A stretch of 62,481 bases of DNA from Saprospiraceae bacterium (lineage in GTDB: Bacteria > Bacteroidota > Bacteroidia > Chitinophagales > Saprospiraceae): assembly GCA_022448945.1 (NCBI GenBank), contig JAKVCV010000003.1, positions 64,346 through 126,826 on the forward strand, written 5' to 3'. A program made the position numbers and the translations under genes. Below the pieces are notes generated by a model. That model was not told where the DNA came from. It ran no database searches and saw only the letters and a program-made list of their open reading frames with translations. Below, piece after piece: positions 56,374-62,481 of this stretch (position 1 is its first letter; every line of letters starts with the position of its first letter).

Positions 56374-57822
56374 ATGAAGGTCATTCGTTTTACATTGTTG
56401 TTATGTATATTGGGCTTGTTTACAAATACAACCGTAGCTCAAAAAAAGAATAAAGGGTCTTCTCATGACAATTGTCAGCTAGATGATGCTAAAAGATGGT
56501 ATGAACTTGGCGAACTTGAACGGATAGAAGGAATTGAATCCTGTGTTAACAATCCAAAATCAATGTCTAGAGAAAAAAGAATCGAAGCGCTACAATTAAT
56601 TACTGAATCATATCTGTATCGTGACAAAATTGGTGCAGCAGATAATTCCTTCAAACATTTACTATCCCTCAATCCTTTATATGTAGCAGATTCCACTGAC
56701 CCAAACACCTCCTATGACCTAGTATATTTATCAAGAACCTTTAGCAGGCGGCCTATATTTTCAATGTATTTTGGAGCTGGTGCTAATTTTGCCTTAGTAG
56801 AACAATTGGAGAACTATGGTATTGACAATACATCTGGCATTGCCAACCACGAAGGATATCTCTCGGAAGTAAAAATTGGTTTTACCGGAACATTAGGTTT
56901 TGAATTGCCTCTAATATGCAACTTCGACCTTATTCTGGATGCAACATTTGGATACCGTACATTTGTGTTTAGCGATTCTCTATATCTTTCAGTCTCAGCT
57001 GCCAATCCTACTGGAGGGCAAAATAGTGACTTAGCCAATAAAGCTGGAGCTCCTTTACTCTATTCTGTGCTTACATTTCAAGAAAATCAATTCTGGATCG
57101 ATGTACCTTTAATGCTTAGATATAATATTACTAAATACAAAAGCTTTTTCCCCTACATCTATGCTGGTGCAGCTGCCAACTTTTTACTAACTGCAAATGT
57201 TAGTGATGTTAAGCGCACTACTGAACCAGAACTTACTGGCGGAGGTACTGTTACGCCTGCTGAAGATAATATTGAGTTAACAACCAATACCAATCTTCAC
57301 ACAGGCAATACTGCTTCTTTAAGAACAATGCTTAATGTTTCTTTTGTTGCAGGTGCTGGAGTTAAGTTTAGGTTAGGGCGAAACTTCTTGTATTTTGACT
57401 TCAGATACACAAGAATGTTTCTTAATAATGTAGACCTTAACAATCGTTATGCAAACCCCGATTTATTATACAGATTCGCCCATGTTGATAACGACTATAG
57501 AATGGACAACTTTGCTTTAACTGTTGGCTTTGTAAAGGCTTTTTATAAGCCACGGAAAAAACATCAGCATAATCCAAACGTAATTAATAACAAATACAAT
57601 AGGTGGCTGGAAAAAGAGCGAAATTATGCCAAAAAAGAAACTGATGAAGATTTAAAACGTGAACTTAATTCTGCTATTAAAGATATGGAAAGGCAAAAAC
57701 CTAGTCTTATTGAAGATGTTCAAAAAGGTAAATCCAAAGGTTCCCAAATGCTAAATTCTAAACAAAAAGAATACTCTGATTACAAAAACAAACGCGCACG
57801 AGTGGAAGTAAAATATGAATAA
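56374..57822 (+). CDS. Outer-membrane beta-barrel with N-terminal helical and C-terminal coiled-coil regions
   Basis: 482 residues. A signal peptide ends TTVAQ (about 1-23). Residues about 35-125 are helical with TPR-like character (RIEALQLITESYLYRDKIGAADNSFKHLLSLNPLY). A barrel of the PorT/OmpA-like type spans about 130-395 (FSMYFGAGANFALV, TLGFELPL, FFPYIYAGAAANFLL, NVSFVAGAGVKFRLG, FALTVGFVKAFY). The last 85 residues are highly charged and helical (WLEKERNYAKKETDEDLKREL...). A barrel with a helical tail is unusual, and the tail should be periplasmic. It lies 65 bp after the STAND gene, probably in the same operon. Confidence 0.8.
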   Translation: MKVIRFTLLLCILGLFTNTTVAQKKNKGSSHDNCQLDDAKRWYELGELERIEGIESCVNNPKSMSREKRIEALQLITESYLYRDKIGAADNSFKHLLSLNPLYVADSTDPNTSYDLVYLSRTFSRRPIFSMYFGAGANFALVEQLENYGIDNTSGIANHEGYLSEVKIGFTGTLGFELPLICNFDLILDATFGYRTFVFSDSLYLSVSAANPTGGQNSDLANKAGAPLLYSVLTFQENQFWIDVPLMLRYNITKYKSFFPYIYAGAAANFLLTANVSDVKRTTEPELTGGGTVTPAEDNIELTTNTNLHTGNTASLRTMLNVSFVAGAGVKFRLGRNFLYFDFRYTRMFLNNVDLNNRYANPDLLYRFAHVDNDYRMDNFALTVGFVKAFYKPRKKHQHNPNVINNKYNRWLEKERNYAKKETDEDLKRELNSAIKDMERQKPSLIEDVQKGKSKGSQMLNSKQKEYSDYKNKRARVEVKYE

Positions 57823-57927
57823 CACACACACTGCGTTATTATCTTTAGATAACTTTTTGTTAAAAAAAGACTTTATAATTGGATTGAAATTAATCGTTAA
57901 TTAAGTCCTAAAACAGAAAAAACAACT

Positions 57928-59427
57928 ATGTCATTAACCAATAAATTTACGATTTCTGTTATTGCTTTTTTTATGCTATACTTATTTACGGGTTGTGAAG
58001 AATCTGTAATTTCTCCTGCCAATCAAAGTGTTGCGTTTATTAAATATTATGGTCATGTATCCAATCAAACAGGTACTGATCTAAAAAGAACCACTTCAGA
58101 TGGTGGTTATATCATGGTAGGATCTACTTCATCATATACTACAGAAGATGAATCTGATATATTTATTGTTAAAACTGACTCTTTGGGGAACGAACTATGG
58201 AGCACATCTTTAGGGAAAGGTTCAGAAGCTGGAACTGGTTCATTGTCTGGGAAATATGTTAAATATGACGAGGAAGGTGTTTCCATAGTCGTATTACCTG
58301 ATGATCTGGGTTATGCGGTTGCTTGCAATAGAACTTATGTTGAATATGCAACTGCCTCAAGTACAGAAAAAATTACAGACCGATGGTCAAAGGTAGTAAT
58401 GTATCAGCTAGACATATCCGGTGCTCCAACCTCTTCAAATGGTTCTGAATTAAGAACAAATACAGAATTCAGTGATATAGTCTCAGATCTAAAAATTGAC
58501 ACAACTATTAGTGGAGTTCCGTTTGTATATGTGTTAACTGGTCACACAACAGATGTAAATACTTCAAAACCTAGTTATAGTAATTATGTTGCGGAGGACA
58601 AATTTGATATTTTTACAATGGTACTTGACCAGAGTTTTGTCAAAGACCCTTCTTTCACTCCTGTATATGGATTAAACGGGATAGATAAAGGGGCTTCTGT
58701 TCAGGTTTTATCTGATGGTTATCTGGTTTGTGGTTCTAGTGAACTTATTTATAATGATCCTAATAATAATAATCTACCTAGATTTTACTCTGAAATCATA
58801 ACTGTTAAATTAAAAAAATCAAATGGCACGCCTATCAATCCTGAATGGTTCGGTTCGCCATCATATGAACTTGAGGGTGGGCATTCTGTTTATGATAAAA
58901 CAAACCAGAGAATTACTGTTACAGGATCTGTAACACCTAGTAGTAGTGCTAACTCAGGTCATGTCTTTTTGCTCCAGATTGACGAAAATTTAAATAATCA
59001 AAACCCCAATCCACAAAGCACAAGTTCAGACTTTAATTTTTTCCAGCCTGAGGAAAATAACAATATGACACCTCATTCATCAAATTATTATACGGCAGAA
59101 TCCATTGACATTTTGCCAAATAGCGCAGGTTTTATTATTTCCGCAACTCACGAAAAACAAACTTGGGAACATAATATTGCTATTTTAAAAATTAACAATA
59201 ATTTTGAAACTGTATCCGGCTGGCCCTATTTCTTTGGTTATGAAGATGGCCAACCAACATTTGGAACACAAGAAAAGGCAGGTACTGTTATTGCTGTTAC
59301 TGAGACTATTCCAGGTACCAGCACCTCTGAATTGACGGGATACGCTTTTACTGGAACTTTTGGTAGCACGAACAATATGCTTGGATTAGTAAAATTGAAT
59401 ACTAATGGAAACTTTGAACCTGAATAA
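57928..59427 (+). CDS. Propeller-like lipoprotein
   Basis: 499 residues. The leader ends in a lipobox (LYLFTGC, Cys23). The mature protein has about seven repeats of the pattern DGGY-hydrophobic-GST ... D(I/V)(F/I)-hydrophobic-K-D-x-x-G (DGGYIMVGST ... DIFIVKTDSLGNELW; LSDGYLVCGSSE ... IITVKLKKSNG; NSAGFIISATHE ... IAILKINNN; LTGYAFTGTFG ... LGLVKLNTNG). This spacing suggests a seven-bladed beta-propeller. It is probably anchored in the outer membrane. It lies 105 bp after the barrel gene and 70 bp before the TerB-like gene, all on one strand. Confidence 0.75.
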   Translation: MSLTNKFTISVIAFFMLYLFTGCEESVISPANQSVAFIKYYGHVSNQTGTDLKRTTSDGGYIMVGSTSSYTTEDESDIFIVKTDSLGNELWSTSLGKGSEAGTGSLSGKYVKYDEEGVSIVVLPDDLGYAVACNRTYVEYATASSTEKITDRWSKVVMYQLDISGAPTSSNGSELRTNTEFSDIVSDLKIDTTISGVPFVYVLTGHTTDVNTSKPSYSNYVAEDKFDIFTMVLDQSFVKDPSFTPVYGLNGIDKGASVQVLSDGYLVCGSSELIYNDPNNNNLPRFYSEIITVKLKKSNGTPINPEWFGSPSYELEGGHSVYDKTNQRITVTGSVTPSSSANSGHVFLLQIDENLNNQNPNPQSTSSDFNFFQPEENNNMTPHSSNYYTAESIDILPNSAGFIISATHEKQTWEHNIAILKINNNFETVSGWPYFFGYEDGQPTFGTQEKAGTVIAVTETIPGTSTSELTGYAFTGTFGSTNNMLGLVKLNTNGNFEPE

Positions 59428-59497
59428 AATATATTGCCCTATATAGGTGCTCTTAATAAATAATAAATTTAAAATTAACAATAAAACAATAAATAAA

Positions 59498-60403
59498 ATG
59501 GAAATTACATATGAATCAATAAAACCCCATATTCTGGAAGAGAATATTGATGGCAGTAAAGTGGAATGTAAATTTGAAATTGAAGGCAAGATTTTTGAGG
59601 GTGTAGGAAGAATCAAAAAAAGCCAGAAAAAAGGTGCAGGAAAAGTTAAAAGCATGGTTCAAAGAACAGCAATTGGACGTATGCGGTCAATGGTGCTTCG
59701 AATATTGAGAAAAGCCGTTGGTGGTGGTTTTGCTGCAACTGTAGTATCCCAAGCAGGCTCAGAAGGAATGCGACAAGGAACTGCAGGAATGCATTATTCT
59801 AAACAAGAAAAACAAGCAGCAGTGGTCATGGCTTTTGATTCTATATCTATGGATCTTACTTATGAAAATGGAAAATGGAGGCTAGCTACCGAGTTTTCTG
59901 AGTTTGAAAAACTAATAAGACGTAGTCCATTGAAAAAAGCCTATGACAAAAAAATATTAGCACGCATGCTTATAGAGATGGCTAATGCTGATGGGAAAAT
60001 TGAACCTGAAGAAAAGGCGTTTTTTGATAACTTTTTAACTGATGAAACTGGAAGTATGGGTGAATTAATGCGCGCTCCTTCTGTATCAATCATAGAATGT
60101 GAAGAGGTTAGCCCTGAAGCAAAGGAAAATATCTTTATGATCGTTGCTGCTGTTGCACTGACAGACAATGAATTTGCTGACGAAGAAAAACTTAAGCTTG
60201 AAGAATATTCGCAGATGTTTGATTTTTCTGAAAAGCAATATGACGATTTATTAAGGCTCGCCCAGGATCATACTATTGAAGCTTATATTAACGCAAAAGG
60301 GCAAATGTCAAGAGATGAGGTATATGAATTTGCAGATAAAATTGGTATGGATAGAGGAGAAGCTGAACGTACTCAGATACGATTAGATAAACGACTCTCA
60401 TAA
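59498..60403 (+). CDS. TerB-like domain protein, cytosolic
   Basis: 301 residues from ATG 59498; a GTG 51 bases upstream was not chosen because that segment is low-complexity. There is no signal peptide. The first 100 residues are basic, with a Gly-rich hydrophobic stretch (about 65-88: AVGGGFAATVVSQAG). Residues about 165-265 resemble the all-helical TerB/DUF533 fold: RMLIEMANADGKIEPEEKAFFDNFL and a second half with AAVALTDNEFADEEKLKLEEY, both with the A-D-(G/N)-x-(I/F)-x-x-E-E signature. TerB proteins occur in tellurite-resistance and stress or conflict systems, where the acidic loops bind metal. It is a candidate cytosolic partner of the STAND NTPase. Confidence 0.72.
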   Translation: MEITYESIKPHILEENIDGSKVECKFEIEGKIFEGVGRIKKSQKKGAGKVKSMVQRTAIGRMRSMVLRILRKAVGGGFAATVVSQAGSEGMRQGTAGMHYSKQEKQAAVVMAFDSISMDLTYENGKWRLATEFSEFEKLIRRSPLKKAYDKKILARMLIEMANADGKIEPEEKAFFDNFLTDETGSMGELMRAPSVSIIECEEVSPEAKENIFMIVAAVALTDNEFADEEKLKLEEYSQMFDFSEKQYDDLLRLAQDHTIEAYINAKGQMSRDEVYEFADKIGMDRGEAERTQIRLDKRLS

Positions 60404-60539
60404 CTCAATAACTTTTCATCTATATACTCGACAATTAGGATATTATTTAAATTGTATTCCTATTTGTGTGTAACGCTGAAAATTAATGTATTGATTGTTT
60501 TGTTTTTGTATTAAGGAAAAATTCAATAACAAAAAAAGC

Positions 60540-60722
60540 ATGTCTAAAAAGAAAAAAAAACAACCGGAAACACACAAAGACCTTGAAGGTTTTGACATTA
60601 AAATCAATGAATTCGGTGAAATCGTTTCTTCATATTCCATAGACAAACTCAATAGCTTTCTAAATGAAAATGTTGATGACAAAAAGCTAAAAGATACTGA
60701 AGAAGATAGTAAAAAACAATAA
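60540..60722 (+). CDS. 60-residue charged protein at the end of the STAND locus
   Basis: 60 residues beginning MSKKKKKQPETHKDLEGF. A short ordered core GFDIKINEFGEI...SIDKLNSFLN is flanked by Lys-rich and acidic ends (DDKKLKDTEEDSKKQ). It is soluble, with no known motif. The balanced core and the position directly before the terminator support a real gene; a similar core in small Bacteroidota proteins is recalled but not verified. It is likely an accessory subunit of the locus. Confidence 0.6.
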   Translation: MSKKKKKQPETHKDLEGFDIKINEFGEIVSSYSIDKLNSFLNENVDDKKLKDTEEDSKKQ

Positions 60723-60754
60723 AAAACAAAGTTGCATATGCAACTTTGTTTTTT
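60721..60754. terminator. Bidirectional terminator closing the STAND locus
   Basis: A perfect 34-base palindrome (60721-60737 with 60738-60754; core AAAGTTGCATATGCAACTTT) has A and T runs at its ends. It overlaps the last bases of both convergent genes and can end transcription from either side. Confidence 0.9.
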
Positions 60755-62214
60755 TAATTCCTTTCATAATTGTCATCCCAGTTTTTTACCTTTGGGTCAC
60801 GAAGTTTACCTACAGATTTACCTACTAATGTAGCAACTGTTGCATCACCCGTAACATTTACTACCGTTCTACACATATCAAGTGGTCGATCTACAGCAAA
60901 GATCAATGCAATGCCAAATGCCAATTGGTCTGCTGGTATTCCTAACGTATCTAGTACAATTACCAGCATAACCATCCCTGCTCCAGGAACTGCAGCAGAA
61001 CCAATAGATGCCATTGTTGCTGTAAGAACAATCGTCAATTGATCAGCGAGATCCAGAGGGAATCCTATTACTTGACAGATAAAGACGGCTGCTACTGCCT
61101 GATAAAGACTAGTGCCATCCATATTTATTGTTGCACCAATAGGACAAACAAAACTAGTCACTTCTTTTTCTACTCCAACATGTTCCTCCACTCGTTCCAT
61201 AGTTACTGGCAAGGTCGCCGCACTGGAACTAGTTGAAAATGCTAATAACTGTGCAGGACTGATTGCCTTAAGAAACCCAATTGTTGATCGCCCGGTATAA
61301 AAATGAATAGCAACTAGATATAAGCCTAACATCATAGTTAAACCAATAACAACACAGAATGCATACTGTAACAATATTCCAAAAATAACAGGATCAGTAC
61401 TTACCGTCAAATTACATAATAAAGCAAATACTGCATATGGCGATACAAGCATTATTAAATCAACCATTTTCAGTATTACCTCGTTAAGGCTATCAAAAAA
61501 GTCATGCATAGGCTTTGCTTTTTCTTTAGGGACCAACAACAAACATATTCCAAAAAAGATGACAAAAAATATTACCTGCAACATCCTGCCATTGTCACTA
61601 GCTGCTGCAAAAATATTACTTGGCACCATGTCTTCAATAAATTTTAATGGTCCTGTCTGCGCCTGAATTTCCCCCGCTTGAATCTTTGATGCACTTTGAG
61701 ATAGATTTTGTTGACTAATCTCTTCAACCGCTCCTTGAGGAAGTCCTGCACCAGGTTGAATGAAATTGACGACCATTAAACCAAGTGTTACAGCCAGAAG
61801 CGTTGTAACTATATATACACTTATTGTTCTTCCACCTATTTTGGACAACTTTGAAATATCTTTCAAATCAGCAATTCCCTTTGTAAGAGATGCAATTATC
61901 AATGGAACGGCTATTAATTTAAGTAGATTTACAAAGATCTTCCCGATGGGATATATCCAATCCTTCACAAAATCCGAACCCTGATATGCTCTTGATTGTT
62001 TTATTGATTCGACATTTTCAATTACTTGACCATTAACAACTTCAAAAGTAGTTTGATTCGTTAACTTTATCACTTCAGATCCCTTATATAACCAATGTTC
62101 TATAAAGTCTCCAAGCCATAAACCATTTTTAAATAAAAAGCCGATTAATACACCAAAAAGCATCCCGATAAGAATCTTCCAGTGTAGTGCCATTTGTTTT
62201 TTATCTGCAGTCAT
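60754..62214 (-). CDS. Dicarboxylate/amino acid:cation symporter (DAACS family)
   Basis: 486 residues with about eight transmembrane helices. Family signatures are clear: the serine-rich hairpin STSSSAATLPVT, the sodium/substrate region INMDGTSLYQAVAAVF (NMDGT motif) and the second hairpin ASIGSAAVPGAGMVML. The C-terminal DRPLDMCRTVVNVTGD is also typical. It imports aspartate, glutamate or C4-dicarboxylates with Na+ or H+. A loop of about 60 residues between the first two helices is longer than in GltP. The gene is alone and convergent with the STAND locus. The 267 bases beyond its start show no further gene. Confidence 0.94.
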   Translation of the reverse strand: MTADKKQMALHWKILIGMLFGVLIGFLFKNGLWLGDFIEHWLYKGSEVIKLTNQTTFEVVNGQVIENVESIKQSRAYQGSDFVKDWIYPIGKIFVNLLKLIAVPLIIASLTKGIADLKDISKLSKIGGRTISVYIVTTLLAVTLGLMVVNFIQPGAGLPQGAVEEISQQNLSQSASKIQAGEIQAQTGPLKFIEDMVPSNIFAAASDNGRMLQVIFFVIFFGICLLLVPKEKAKPMHDFFDSLNEVILKMVDLIMLVSPYAVFALLCNLTVSTDPVIFGILLQYAFCVVIGLTMMLGLYLVAIHFYTGRSTIGFLKAISPAQLLAFSTSSSAATLPVTMERVEEHVGVEKEVTSFVCPIGATINMDGTSLYQAVAAVFICQVIGFPLDLADQLTIVLTATMASIGSAAVPGAGMVMLVIVLDTLGIPADQLAFGIALIFAVDRPLDMCRTVVNVTGDATVATLVGKSVGKLRDPKVKNWDDNYERN

Positions 62215-62481
62215 TGAATAAAGTATTTAATACCTATCCCCTAATATTTTACTAGGGAAGAATTTTTTAAAAAAATCAGAGTACAACAAAAAATAATTAT
62301 AAAAACTGTAACCTTTTCTACTTAATGCATTATTAGGCAAAATAAGAAAAAGTTCTTTGTCATTTCGGGTGTTTAAAAACCAAATATAATTAAAAATGAA
62401 CCTGTTTTGTCAACATTGCTAAATAAGTTGGTCTTTTATTCTATCTAATTTGTGAATTATGGTATAATTAGTGAAGTAATA

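Noticed and set aside
9631-60722. A single conflict system linking calpain, double AAA+ and STAND genes
   Set aside because: They are separated by many kilobases of housekeeping genes and terminators; nothing in the sequence ties them together.
1-62481. CRISPR arrays, tRNA or rRNA genes, insertion sequences, prophage
   Set aside because: No regularly spaced repeats, no tRNA T-loop with acceptor pairing, no transposase or phage structural genes were seen in any intergenic region or frame.

Overview
The window is chromosomal DNA from a low-GC (roughly one third G+C), T9SS-bearing member of the Bacteroidota. The evidence is: gldE and gldD next to mutY and ssb; several secreted proteins with a C-terminal type IX secretion sorting domain; a FecI/FecR/TonB-receptor cell-surface signalling module; -7 elements of the form TAnnTTTG upstream of several genes; and no purine-rich Shine-Dalgarno sites. 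I cannot assign a family with confidence. No tRNA, rRNA, CRISPR array, insertion sequence or prophage was recognised.

Layout. 1-8996 (minus): an incomplete secreted Asp-box protein, a CocE/NonD-type hydrolase, and a sigma factor/anti-sigma/TonB-receptor module preceded by a Cys-rich lipoprotein. 9257-11575 (minus): a small unknown protein, a cytosolic calpain-like protease and a DUF6498-type membrane protein. 11718-14018 (minus): UvrD/PcrA helicase. 14427-19554 (plus): lipocalin-like lipoprotein, MutY, Ssb, GldE, GldD, RlmB. 19590-23941 (minus): GH16-like lipoprotein, SerC, LysM/amidase. 24219-28803: DUF368, AroE, proline dehydrogenase, two small uncharacterised genes and a beta-barrel. 29175-34260 (plus): S9 peptidase, LysS, a T9SS cargo protein. 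34341-39696 (minus): DUF2461 and two tandem M43 metalloproteases with T9SS tails. 40384-43337: malate dehydrogenase, FkbM methyltransferase, ProC. 43951-47624: a double AAA+ ATPase with a duplicated unknown N-terminal domain, and an alpha/beta hydrolase. 48278-52434 (plus): two exported proteins and MurA, whose active-site Cys is replaced by Asp. 52910-60722 (plus): a five-gene locus described below. 60754-62214 (minus): a dicarboxylate/amino acid:cation symporter.

The most interesting candidate system is 52910-60722. A STAND-type NTPase (nSTAND1) is followed by one transmembrane helix, a roughly 140-residue charged helical stalk and a WD40 propeller. It sits next to an outer-membrane barrel with a helical C-terminal tail, a propeller-like lipoprotein, a TerB-like cytosolic protein and a 60-residue charged protein. 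The residues flanking the transmembrane helix predict that the NTPase is cytosolic and that the stalk and propeller are periplasmic. The locus therefore looks like a trans-envelope assembly coupling a cytosolic STAND switch to the outer membrane. That architecture is inferred, not demonstrated. The AAA+ protein at 43951-46602 and the calpain-like protease at 9631-10722 are further poorly described proteins.

The rest is housekeeping or typical Bacteroidota accessory content. Rho-independent terminators separate many of the units, including three that can serve convergent genes.
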